Source: Gammaproteobacteria bacterium (lineage in GTDB: Bacteria; Gemmatimonadota; Gemmatimonadetes; Longimicrobiales; Gaopeijiaceae). Taken from it: DNA of 5,297 nt. This document shows positions 1 to 5,297 of the stretch, in pieces. The DNA lies in the NCBI GenBank assembly GCA_009843625.1, contig VYDD01000040.1, positions 895 to 6,191 of the forward strand, read 5' to 3'. The notes beneath the pieces were generated by a model that saw nothing but the letters and a program-made list of their open reading frames with translations, made no database searches and had not been told where the DNA came from. A program made the translations under genes and the position numbers. Position 1 is the first letter of the stretch; each line of letters begins with the position of its first letter.

Positions 1-81
1 CTTCAGGACGGCGACCCGCGCCCGGAGTTCCTCGCGGATCGCACCCGCGATCTCCGTCCCCGAGATGATGGCGGCGCTCAT
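1..81 (-). CDS. folD: FolD, methylenetetrahydrofolate dehydrogenase/cyclohydrolase, N-terminal fragment
   Basis: Only the first 27 codons are present; the gene runs off the left edge. The translation begins MSAAIISGTEIAGAI and continues REELRARVAVLK, the usual opening of FolD: a short beta strand with an I-I-x-G step, then an amphipathic helix of the type A-x-x-I-R-x-E-L. FolD is a cytosolic bifunctional enzyme that oxidises 5,10-methylene-THF to methenyl-THF using NADP and hydrolyses that to 10-formyl-THF, supplying one-carbon units for purines and formyl-Met-tRNA. The catalytic lysine and the Rossmann domain lie outside the window and cannot be checked. The ATG (81-79) overlaps the rny stop as ATGA, and I see no good Shine-Dalgarno before it, so translation is probably coupled to rny. 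The identification rests on the N-terminal pattern alone. Confidence 0.8.
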   Translation of the reverse strand, partial: MSAAIISGTEIAGAIREELRARVAVLK

Positions 82-1670
82 CGGGCGAACCCCACGGCGC
101 GGGTTTCGCGAATCACCACGATCTTTATCTGACCGGGATAGCGCAGTTCCTCCTCGAAACGGCGCGCGATGTTCTCCGAGAGCGCGTTCGTCTCGTCGTC
201 GGAGACCCGTTCCGGCTCCACCATGACCCGCACCTCCCGTCCCGCCTGGATCGCGAAGCAGCGCTCCACTCCGGGGTATTCGAGGACCGTGTTCTCGATC
301 TTCTCCAACCTCTTCACGTAGCTGTCGAACATCTCGCGGCGCGCCCCGGGACGGGACCCCGAGATCGCGTCCGCCGCCGTCACCAGGAACGTCTCCGCGT
401 AGCGGTGCGGCTCCTCGTCATGGTGCGCGCGGATCGCGTTCAGGACCTGATCCGGCTCGCGATACCTCTCGCAGAGCGCGTATCCCAGCTCCACATGGGT
501 CCCTTCCTGATCGTGGGTCATCCCCTTCCCCACGTCGTGCAAGAGCCCGGCCCGCTTGGCGATCTGCACATCGAGCCCCATTTCCGCGGCCATGCCTCCG
601 GCCAGCAGCGCCACCTCCTTCGAGTGCAGCAGCTGGTTCTGGCCGTAGGAGGTGCGGAAGCGAAGGTGACCGAGCGCCTGCACGATCTTGGGGTGCACGT
701 CGTGGATCCCCAGCTCGTAGAGCACCTCCTCCGCGGCCGCGAGCATCGTCCGCTTCACGGTCTTCTCGCTCTTCTTGACCAGGTCCTCGATGCGGGCGGG
801 ATGGATCCGGCCATCCTCGACGAGCTTGCCGAGGGCGATGCGGGCCACCTCCCGGCGGATGGGGTTGAACCCCGAGAGGATGACTGCTTCGGGGGTGTCG
901 TCGATGATGACGTCGATGCCCGTGGCCTGCTCGAAGGCGCGGATGTTTCGGCCCTCGCGCCCGATGATGCGGCCCTTCATCTCGTCGGAGGGCAGCTGCA
1001 CGACGGACACCGTCATCTCGGCGGTCTGCTCCGCCGCCATGCGCTGGATCGCCTGGGCGATGATCTTGCGCGCCTCGCGGTCACCCGTGCGCTTCGCCTC
1101 GGCCTCGATGGCGCGAACGGTGCTGGCGGCCCGGGCGCGGGCCTCGTCCTCCAGGTTCTTCATCAGGAGGCCGCGGGCTTCGTCGGCGGAGAGGCCTGCC
1201 AGCGACTCGAGCGTACTCTGCACCGACCGTTCGGAAGCCTCGACCTCCTCGACTCTCCGGTCGAGCTCGCCGCCCTGGCGCTCGAGCGTCTTCTCCCGCT
1301 TGTCCAGCGCCCCCCTGCCCTCCTCCAGGCGGGTTTCGCGCTCGTTCAGGCGGTCGAACTTGCGGTCCAGGGAATCCGATCGTTGGCCGATGCGGCGCTC
1401 GAGCGTCTTGACCTCTTCGCGGCGCCGAGCCTCCTCGGACTGCCAGGACTCGCGCAGCCGGTAGACCTCTTCCTTGCCCTGGAGGGCGGCGGCCTTGAGG
1501 GTGGTGTCGGCTTCCTCGTTGGCGCGGGCGATGATGCGTGACGCATCGTCGCGGGCGGCGGCGCGTTCCTTTTTCTGCCTGGTGCGCTCGATGCCCCGTC
1601 CCAGCAAATATCCGGCTGCGGAGCCGAGCGCCATCACGACCGCCGCAAGCAGAATGCTTTGCGGGTCCAT
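78..1670 (-). CDS. rny: Ribonuclease Y, membrane-anchored endoribonuclease
   Basis: The product has 530 residues, close to the roughly 520 of the Bacillus enzyme. Domains in order: an N-terminal membrane anchor (about residues 5-24, hydrophobic, followed by basic residues); a long charged coiled coil (about 30-205, rich in E, R, K, A and Q); a KH RNA-binding domain (about 219-285) with the GRIIGREGRN loop at 233-242; and an HD phosphohydrolase domain (about 345-440) with QLLHSKEV at 346-353, LLHDVGK at 376-382, AHHDEE at 415-420 and AADAIS at 432-437. The HD metal ligands therefore look intact. RNase Y makes internal cuts that start mRNA turnover at the inner face of the membrane. The ATG at 1670 was chosen because the anchor begins at once after it and GGAG lies 8 bases upstream. 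The stop overlaps folD as ATGA. A structured 187-base leader separates it from zapA and may allow separate control. No frameshift or missing motif is seen. Confidence 0.97.
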   Translation of the reverse strand: MDPQSILLAAVVMALGSAAGYLLGRGIERTRQKKERAAARDDASRIIARANEEADTTLKAAALQGKEEVYRLRESWQSEEARRREEVKTLERRIGQRSDSLDRKFDRLNERETRLEEGRGALDKREKTLERQGGELDRRVEEVEASERSVQSTLESLAGLSADEARGLLMKNLEDEARARAASTVRAIEAEAKRTGDREARKIIAQAIQRMAAEQTAEMTVSVVQLPSDEMKGRIIGREGRNIRAFEQATGIDVIIDDTPEAVILSGFNPIRREVARIALGKLVEDGRIHPARIEDLVKKSEKTVKRTMLAAAEEVLYELGIHDVHPKIVQALGHLRFRTSYGQNQLLHSKEVALLAGGMAAEMGLDVQIAKRAGLLHDVGKGMTHDQEGTHVELGYALCERYREPDQVLNAIRAHHDEEPHRYAETFLVTAADAISGSRPGARREMFDSYVKRLEKIENTVLEYPGVERCFAIQAGREVRVMVEPERVSDDETNALSENIARRFEEELRYPGQIKIVVIRETRAVGFAR

Positions 1671-1678
1671 TGTATGCG

Positions 1679-1682
1679 CTCC
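1679..1682 (-). promoter_or_regulatory. Shine-Dalgarno of rny, partly inside a hairpin
   Basis: GGAG lies 8 bases before the rny ATG, a normal spacing, and supports the chosen start. Two bases of it (1681-1682) are shared with the 3' arm of the hairpin at 1681-1708, so folding could reduce ribosome access. A CGCTCC at 1827-1832 on the transcript is also complementary to the GGAGCG at 1677-1682. Confidence 0.6.
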
Positions 1683-1708
1683 GGATCAGGCGCACGCGCG
1701 CCTGCCAG
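1681..1708 (-). promoter_or_regulatory. GC-rich hairpin directly before rny start
   Basis: On the transcript, CAGGCGC and GCGCCTG pair as a perfect 7-bp stem (1698-1704 with 1687-1693) around a four-base GCGT loop. Below a two-base AT bulge the stem continues with CTGG against CCGG (four pairs, one of them G-U). The foot of the stem includes the first two bases of the rny Shine-Dalgarno. No T run follows, so it does not look like a terminator. A role in translation control or transcript stability is an inference; the pairing is visible directly. Confidence 0.55.
1682..1694. repeat. Near-direct repeat, copy beside rny
   Basis: The plus strand reads CGGATCAGGCGCA here and CGGACAGGCGCA at 1831-1842, differing by one inserted T. 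The two copies sit at the two ends of the zapA-rny gap. This copy is also the 3' arm of the hairpin just before rny, so the other copy could compete for the same partner strand. In GC-rich DNA a 12-base near match may be chance. Confidence 0.35.
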
Positions 1709-1766
1709 TTCCATTCACGTGGGGCCGTTCCGACCGAGGACGAAGCCGACCCTGACCGATTGCGTG

Positions 1767-1791
1767 CCCGCGCCGTACCGCCGGCGACGGG
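1767..1791 (-). other. Stable GC hairpin in the zapA-rny gap
   Basis: On the transcript CCCG, a bulged T, then CGCCG pair with CGGCG and CGGG around a six-base GCGGTA loop, giving nine G-C pairs. The hairpin lies 67 bases after the zapA stop. The sequence after it (CACGCAATCGG) has no T run, so it is not a classical intrinsic terminator; it could protect the 3' end of a zapA message, be part of a structured leader, or mean nothing in such GC-rich DNA. Confidence 0.45.
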
Positions 1792-1830
1792 GGGAATGCT
1801 TCTAAAGCTCGTCACAATATGAGGATGGAG

Positions 1831-1842
1831 CGGACAGGCGCA
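1831..1842. repeat. Near-direct repeat, copy beside zapA
   Basis: This CGGACAGGCGCA matches 1682-1694 apart from one missing T. On the transcript it gives GCGCCTG, which could pair with CAGGCGC at 1698-1704 instead of that strand's local hairpin partner. Confidence 0.35.
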
Positions 1843-1857
1843 AGCGATGAGGCGGGA

Positions 1858-2169
1858 TCAGGATTCGGCGTGCTCCGCCAACTCGGCCTCGACTTCCTCA
1901 GCGAGCGATCCGGATCGGCGCGTCATCCGCGCCCGCAGACCGGCCAGATCGGCCTGAGCCTCAAAGTACCGCGCGGTGATGGAGAGGGCCGCAAGGATCG
2001 TGGCCCTGTATGAGTCCATCAGTCCGGCCCGGCGGTGGACCTCGCTGATGTTCTCATCCAGGAAACGGGCACATCGCTCGACTTCCTCGCGGTCGGCGGT
2101 GGACCGGATGGCGTACTTCTCGCCCGCGATCTCGACCGTATGGGATATTGCCTTGTCGGTATCAGCCAT
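1858..2169 (-). CDS. zapA: Cell division protein ZapA
   Basis: The product has 103 residues, typical of ZapA. The N-terminal part (about 9-50) has the family pattern: a beta hairpin HTVEIAGEKYAIRS, then a helix EVERCARFLDENISEVHRRAG that corresponds to the LDE-type segment. It is followed by DSYRATILAALSITARYFEA (52-71), matching the conserved ALNLA-like helix that leads into the dimerising coiled coil, and an acidic tail (about 88-103). ZapA is a cytosolic protein that binds FtsZ, cross-links protofilaments and stabilises the division ring. The ATG is preceded by GGAGGG (2180-2175) at good spacing and overlaps the end of the upstream coiled-coil gene by 8 bases (ATGGCTGA), so the two are probably translated together in similar amounts. 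No own promoter is seen. The family assignment comes from pattern and position. Confidence 0.88.
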   Translation of the reverse strand: MADTDKAISHTVEIAGEKYAIRSTADREEVERCARFLDENISEVHRRAGLMDSYRATILAALSITARYFEAQADLAGLRARMTRRSGSLAEEVEAELAEHAES

Positions 2170-2479
2170 CCCGGCCCTCCAGGAATTGTATTCGGGCCAT
2201 CATCCTCTCCACCACCGCGCGGCCCCGTTCGAGGCGTCCCTCCAACTCGCGTCGCTCGTGCTCGGCCGCGCGCAGTCTTTCCACCACGCTCTCCGGGCTT
2301 GCTTCGCCCTCGGCGACGGGAGCGAGGAACTCCATCAGCTCCTCGTTTCGCTCCCTGGCCGATCGCAGTTCGGCCCTCAACTCCGCACTCTGCCGGATCA
2401 GTCGCCGGACCGCCGACTCCAGGCGCGCGAAGGGCTCGCTAGCGTCCGGAGTCTGCTGCGCCTGCTCTTGGTTCGACAC
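2162..2479 (-). CDS. Small coiled-coil protein, probable ZapB-like partner of ZapA
   Basis: The product has 105 residues from a GTG start at 2479. That start was chosen because AAGGAGGAG precedes it at ideal spacing; an in-frame ATG at 2521 would add 14 residues, has no such site and would lie deeper inside pheT. The protein is soluble, with no signal or membrane segment. It has a polar N-terminus (1-16), a first heptad-like helix (about 17-52, with FARLESAVRRLI and LRAELRSARERNEEL), a short break with Pro and Gly (53-62), and a second helix (about 64-102) ending RAVVERMMARIQFLEG. That ending resembles the C-terminus of the short ZapB/TIGR02449-type coiled-coil proteins often found beside zapA, which end R-x-x-V-E-x-M-I-x-R-L-x-x-L-E. 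ZapB binds ZapA and links the division ring to the chromosome. The gene overlaps pheT by 41 bases and zapA by 8. The family call is inferred from pattern and context, and the protein is longer than typical ZapB (about 80) because of the linker. Confidence 0.6.
   Translation of the reverse strand: MSNQEQAQQTPDASEPFARLESAVRRLIRQSAELRAELRSARERNEELMEFLAPVAEGEASPESVVERLRAAEHERRELEGRLERGRAVVERMMARIQFLEGRDG
2175..2180 (-). promoter_or_regulatory. Shine-Dalgarno of zapA
   Basis: GGAGGG lies 5 bases before the zapA ATG, inside the last codons of the upstream coiled-coil gene. It fixes the zapA start and shows that zapA can recruit ribosomes directly despite the overlap. Confidence 0.7.
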
Positions 2480-4856
2480 CAAACTCCTCCTTGAGTCGCT
2501 GGATGAGACGCCGCACCGCACGATCGACGGCTTTGTCCGTCAGGGTCCGGCGTCCCGACTGAAAGCGCAGGCGGAATCCGACGGACCGGGAGCCATCCGG
2601 GACATCGCCGCCGCGGAACAGGTCGAAGACGGACACTCCGGCGAGATCCCTGCCTCCGCCCCTCTCGAGGAACTCCAGCACCTGCCGGGCCGGGAGCGAA
2701 TCCGGAATCAGCAGGGCCAGGTCACGCTCCACCGGCGGGAAGGCTGGAAGCGGGTGGATGGCCGGATCGGGCCGCCCCCGGACACCGTCCCCGAGTTCGA
2801 GCTCCAGCCCCCAGACCGATCCGGCCCAGACGGGAGCGTCCACCCGGTCCGCGCGCACCTTGCCGGCGCCGCCCACCACCGAGCCGTCGGCCGCCCGCAC
2901 CAGAAACTCGCACCCCTCCTCGAAGAAGGTCGAGTCGAAGGTGCCGGGCTCCACCGAGCACTCCCCCGGGAGCACGGCCGCGACCACTTCCTCGGCCAGT
3001 CCGCGCAGCTCCCACTCGTCCCACGACCGATCCCCGGCCGACCAGTGGTGGGGCCGCCGCCGCCCGGTCATCGCGACCGCCAGCCGATTCGTCTCGCGCG
3101 GCAACCCGCCGGACCCGTCGGCGCCGAATACCGCGCCCATGTCGAAGAGCCGGATGTCGGCGGCACCCCGCGCGAAGTTGTGCTCGACCGCGTGCAGCAG
3201 CCCGAAGAGCACGGTCCGGCGCAGGTGGCTCTCTTCCGCGGACACCGGATTGAGCACCTCCACCTCCCCCTGCTCCGCGGGCGCAAACGCCGTCGTGTGC
3301 GCCTCCAGGAACCCGCGGCCCACCAGGATCGTCCTGAGACGGTCGTGCAACTGCAGAAGGGGGTCGTCCGGGACCGTCCCCGGGCGGAAGGCGCCCAGGC
3401 TGTCCGGGAAACGGTCGTACCCGTGGACGCGCGCGACCTCCTCGACCAGGTCGACCTCGCGAAGGGTGTCGTAGCTCCGGTGCCCCGGGACCGTGACTTC
3501 GATTGCGCCGGCGGCCGGCCTGCAGCGGTAGCCCAGCGGCTCGAGCAGCTTCACGATGTCACCGGTGTCAAAGGGGACGCCAAGCAGTTGCCCGACCCGT
3601 TCGGGACGAAGCGTCACGACCGGCGCGCGCCAGGGCCGCGGGCAGGCGTCGAGCAGGATGGGCGCCGGCTCGCCACCCGCGGTCGCGACGATGATCGAAA
3701 CCGCGCGCCGAATCGCGCGCTCAAGCCCGGCAGGGTCGACTCCGCGTTCGAAGCGATAGCTTGCGTCGGTCGACATGCCCAGCGCCCGCCGCACCGCGCG
3801 CACCCCCTTCGGGTTGAAGAGGGCGCACTCCAGGAGCACGTCCGTGGTCCCCTCGCCGATCTCGGATTCGCTCCCACCCATGACCCCGGCTATGGCCAGC
3901 GCCCGCTCGGGATCGCAGATGAGGAGCATTCCCTCGTCCAGTTCGCGCTGTTCGCCGTCCAGCGTCCGCACCGTCTCGCCCTGCCGGGCCCCCCGGACCA
4001 CGATTTCGGGTCCAGCGACCTTCGCGAGATCGAAGGCGTGCAGCGGCTGACCCAGCTCCAGCAGCACGTAGTTGGTGGCGTCCACCACGTTGTTGATGGG
4101 ATGGGCGCCCGCGGCCCGCAGGCGGGACGCCAGCCACTCCGGGGAAGGGCCGACCCGCACCCCGCGCACCACCGCCGCCATGTAGCGCCAGCACTGCCGC
4201 GGGTCGTCGATGCGGACGCGCGCCCCCGCCCCGTCGACCGCCGGCGCCCCGGCGCGCACCACGAACTCGTGCTCGACCGCTCCGGGGAGTTGGGCGAGGC
4301 GGATCCCGCCCTCACCGACCAGTTCGCGCGCCACGCCCACGTGGGAGAGCAGGTCGCCCCGGTTGGGCGAGACCTCGACATCCAGGCGGTGGTCGTCCAG
4401 GCCGACGGTGGGGGCGAAGGGGCTTCCGGGGTCGAACTGTCCCGCCAGCTCGAGAATGCCGCGGTGGTCGGTGCCCAGCCCCAGTTCGCGGGCCGAGCAG
4501 AGCATGCCGCGCGACTCCTGGCCGCGGATGCGGACGCGCTTGATGCGCAGGTCGCCGGGAAGGACGGCGCCCACCGGCACGAAGGGATAGCAGGCGCCCG
4601 CGCGGACGTTGGGCGCTCCGCACACCACCTGCACGGTGCCGTTGCCCCCGTCGACCTCGCAGACGCTCAAACGGTCCGCGTTCGGGTGCCGGCGCACGCG
4701 CTCCACGCGGCCGATCACCACCCCGGCGATCTCTGCGGCCAGGTCGGTGATCCCCTGCACGGGCGCGCCGCGCATCGCCAGCCGGGCCGCGATTTCCCCG
4801 GCATCCAGGTCGAGCCCGGGCGCCACCGCCCGCAACCAACGGCGCGAGACGTTCAT
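2439..4856 (-). CDS. pheT: Phenylalanine-tRNA ligase beta subunit
   Basis: The product has 805 residues, the normal length for bacterial PheT. PheS2PheT2 charges tRNA-Phe in the cytosol; the beta chain binds tRNA and removes mischarged tyrosine. In order: the N-terminal MNVSRRWLRA; an EMAP/OB tRNA-binding domain (about 42-155) with HPNADRL at 57-63; NRGD at 165-168; the B3/B4 editing domain (about 210-400) with INNVVDATNYV at 254-264, GQPLHAFDL at 269-277 and GVMGG at 324-328; ASYRFERGVD at 365-374; the B5 domain (about 405-485) ending VDLVEEVARVHGYDRFP; the catalytic-like core (about 490-690); and an anticodon-binding FDX-ACB domain (about 703-795) with PPVERDLALL and RTLTD. The editing-site segments look intact. 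The ATG at 4856 was chosen over longer in-frame starts because MNVS is the family N-terminus and it overlaps pheS as ATGA. No Shine-Dalgarno is visible, which points to coupling with pheS. Confidence 0.97.
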   Translation of the reverse strand: MNVSRRWLRAVAPGLDLDAGEIAARLAMRGAPVQGITDLAAEIAGVVIGRVERVRRHPNADRLSVCEVDGGNGTVQVVCGAPNVRAGACYPFVPVGAVLPGDLRIKRVRIRGQESRGMLCSARELGLGTDHRGILELAGQFDPGSPFAPTVGLDDHRLDVEVSPNRGDLLSHVGVARELVGEGGIRLAQLPGAVEHEFVVRAGAPAVDGAGARVRIDDPRQCWRYMAAVVRGVRVGPSPEWLASRLRAAGAHPINNVVDATNYVLLELGQPLHAFDLAKVAGPEIVVRGARQGETVRTLDGEQRELDEGMLLICDPERALAIAGVMGGSESEIGEGTTDVLLECALFNPKGVRAVRRALGMSTDASYRFERGVDPAGLERAIRRAVSIIVATAGGEPAPILLDACPRPWRAPVVTLRPERVGQLLGVPFDTGDIVKLLEPLGYRCRPAAGAIEVTVPGHRSYDTLREVDLVEEVARVHGYDRFPDSLGAFRPGTVPDDPLLQLHDRLRTILVGRGFLEAHTTAFAPAEQGEVEVLNPVSAEESHLRRTVLFGLLHAVEHNFARGAADIRLFDMGAVFGADGSGGLPRETNRLAVAMTGRRRPHHWSAGDRSWDEWELRGLAEEVVAAVLPGECSVEPGTFDSTFFEEGCEFLVRAADGSVVGGAGKVRADRVDAPVWAGSVWGLELELGDGVRGRPDPAIHPLPAFPPVERDLALLIPDSLPARQVLEFLERGGGRDLAGVSVFDLFRGGDVPDGSRSVGFRLRFQSGRRTLTDKAVDRAVRRLIQRLKEEFGVEPRAGAADSGR
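2484..2492 (-). promoter_or_regulatory. Strong Shine-Dalgarno that fixes the GTG start of the coiled-coil gene
   Basis: AAGGAGGAG on the coding strand is a near-perfect anti-16S match; the GGAGG core ends six bases before GTG. It lies within codons of pheT (the L-K-E-E segment). It is the strongest ribosome binding site in the window, and it decides the GTG start over the upstream ATG. Confidence 0.75.
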
Positions 4857-5297
4857 GCGAACTGGGAGAGGAAGCGGATGTCGTTCTCGTAGAGCATCCG
4901 GATGTCGCTGACCCCGTACTTGAGCATGGCGATGCGCGCGGGCCCCATGCCGAAGGCCCACCCGGAATAGCGTTCGGGATCGATGCCCACGTTCTCGAGC
5001 ACCGCCGGATCGACCATTCCGGCCCCCATGACCTCCAGCCAGGCCGTCTCCTCGACGCTGCCGTCCGCTCCCACCACGCGCCTCTTCACGTCGACCTCGG
5101 CGCTCGGCTCGGTGAACGGGAAGTAGCCCGGGCGGAAGCGGACGCGCGTGCCGGGTCCCCAGAACCGGCGCGCAAACTCCGAGAGGGTAGCCTTGAAGTC
5201 CACGAAGGTGACGCCCTCGTCCACCGCCAGGCCTTCGATCTGTAAGAACGCGGGCGCGTGCGTCGCGTCCCAGGTGTCGCGCCGGTAGGCCGGGCCG
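4853..5297 (-). CDS. pheS: Phenylalanine-tRNA ligase alpha subunit, C-terminal part
   Basis: The last 147 codons are present; the gene enters from the right edge, in frame from base 5296. The visible part is the class II catalytic core: GPAYRRDTWDATHAPAF, followed by LQIEGLAVDEGVTF (motif 2 and the Phe/ATP pocket strand), then VRFRPGYFPFTEPSAEVDV, and the motif 3 region AFGMGPARIAMLKYGVSDIR, ending FLSQFA. This subunit activates phenylalanine with ATP and transfers it to tRNA-Phe. The GTG at 5224 is an internal Val codon, not a start, since the conserved motif continues upstream. One oddity is FLQ where most family members have FHQ, just before the substrate-contacting Gln, with Leu encoded by TTA, a codon rare in DNA this GC-rich. 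The stop overlaps the pheT start by four bases. The N-terminal coiled-coil tRNA-binding arm is outside the window. Confidence 0.95.
   Translation of the reverse strand, partial: GPAYRRDTWDATHAPAFLQIEGLAVDEGVTFVDFKATLSEFARRFWGPGTRVRFRPGYFPFTEPSAEVDVKRRVVGADGSVEETAWLEVMGAGMVDPAVLENVGIDPERYSGWAFGMGPARIAMLKYGVSDIRMLYENDIRFLSQFA

Larger units (their letters stand above)
1671..1857 (-). other. zapA-rny intergenic region, structured leader of rny
   Basis: This is the only gap in an otherwise overlapping gene string. Read as RNA it holds two strong GC-rich hairpins, a weak 4-bp stem (1798-1808), and the ribosome binding site of rny. No open reading frame stays separate from rny with a credible start. 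Neither strong hairpin is followed by a T tract, so no standard intrinsic terminator closes zapA, and read-through into rny is likely. A -10-like TATTGT (about 1814-1819) has only a poor -35 match near 18 bases upstream, so I do not call a promoter. Its length would allow a small RNA such as 6S RNA, known next to zapA in Gammaproteobacteria, but I could not find the paired ends and open central bubble that 6S needs. Confidence 0.6.

Noticed and set aside
405..1541. A 378-codon open frame on the plus strand, antisense to rny
   Set aside because: It is a shadow of rny: Leu/Ala/Arg/Gly-rich with no family motif, lying wholly opposite a clear RNase Y coding region.
1671..1676. TACAAT just before and touching the rny ATG, similar to a -10 box
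   Set aside because: No -35 element lies at a suitable distance, and transcription would begin inside the coding region of rny.
1716..1721. Palindrome CACGTG in the zapA-rny gap
   Set aside because: A single six-base palindrome in GC-rich DNA is expected by chance and has no second half-site or promoter beside it.
1767..1791. Hairpin taken as an intrinsic terminator of zapA
   Set aside because: The stem is strong, but no T run follows it on the transcript; I keep it as a hairpin only.
1081..1815. A 244-codon minus-strand frame from GTG at 1815 that crosses the gap into rny
   Set aside because: It is out of frame with RNase Y, Arg/Gly/Pro-rich, has no Shine-Dalgarno and overlaps a certain gene for most of its length.
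2148..4892. A 914-codon open frame on the plus strand, antisense to pheT and the coiled-coil gene
   Set aside because: It mirrors the codon phase of pheT in GC-rich DNA, where stops are rare in antisense frames. The product is low in complexity (rich in R, P, H, A and G), shows no recognisable domain, and pheT on the other strand has full family motifs.
4857..4961. A longer pheT start, 35 codons upstream of the chosen ATG
   Set aside because: The extra residues are Arg/His-rich, unlike any PheT N-terminus, and lie inside pheS; the ATGA-coupled ATG gives the standard MNVS start.

Overview
All supported genes in this window lie on the minus strand. Read in transcription order, from high to low coordinates, they are: the C-terminal part of pheS, complete pheT, a small coiled-coil gene that resembles zapB, zapA, rny (RNase Y), and the first 27 codons of folD. 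The DNA is GC-rich throughout. The combination of RNase Y, a ZapA-type division protein and a PheST locus in high-GC DNA suggests a Gram-negative, Gemmatimonadota-like or related lineage. That placement is inferred from gene order and composition, is weak, and does not rest on any marker comparison.

Region by region: 5297-4853 is the 3' part of pheS, which enters from outside the window. pheT (4856-2439) overlaps it by ATGA. A 105-residue coiled-coil gene (2479-2162) starts inside the 3' end of pheT at a GTG behind a strong Shine-Dalgarno. It overlaps zapA (2169-1858) by 8 bases. A 187-base gap (1857-1671) follows, the only real intergenic stretch. It holds no convincing gene, but it has two strong GC-rich hairpins and a near-direct repeat, and one hairpin touches the ribosome binding site of rny. 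rny (1670-78) then overlaps folD (81 to the left edge) by ATGA.

The genes form a tightly packed housekeeping operon. PheS and PheT make the two subunits of phenylalanyl-tRNA synthetase. The coiled-coil protein and ZapA probably act together at the FtsZ ring. RNase Y is a membrane-anchored endoribonuclease that starts mRNA decay. FolD works in one-carbon folate metabolism. Overlapping stops and starts imply translational coupling inside pheS-pheT-zapB-like-zapA and inside rny-folD, while the zapA-rny gap is where expression of the second half could be set separately.

No mobile element, CRISPR array, tRNA, rRNA or defence system is visible. The window is essentially conserved core genome. The points most worth a second look are the zapB-like gene and the structured leader of rny.
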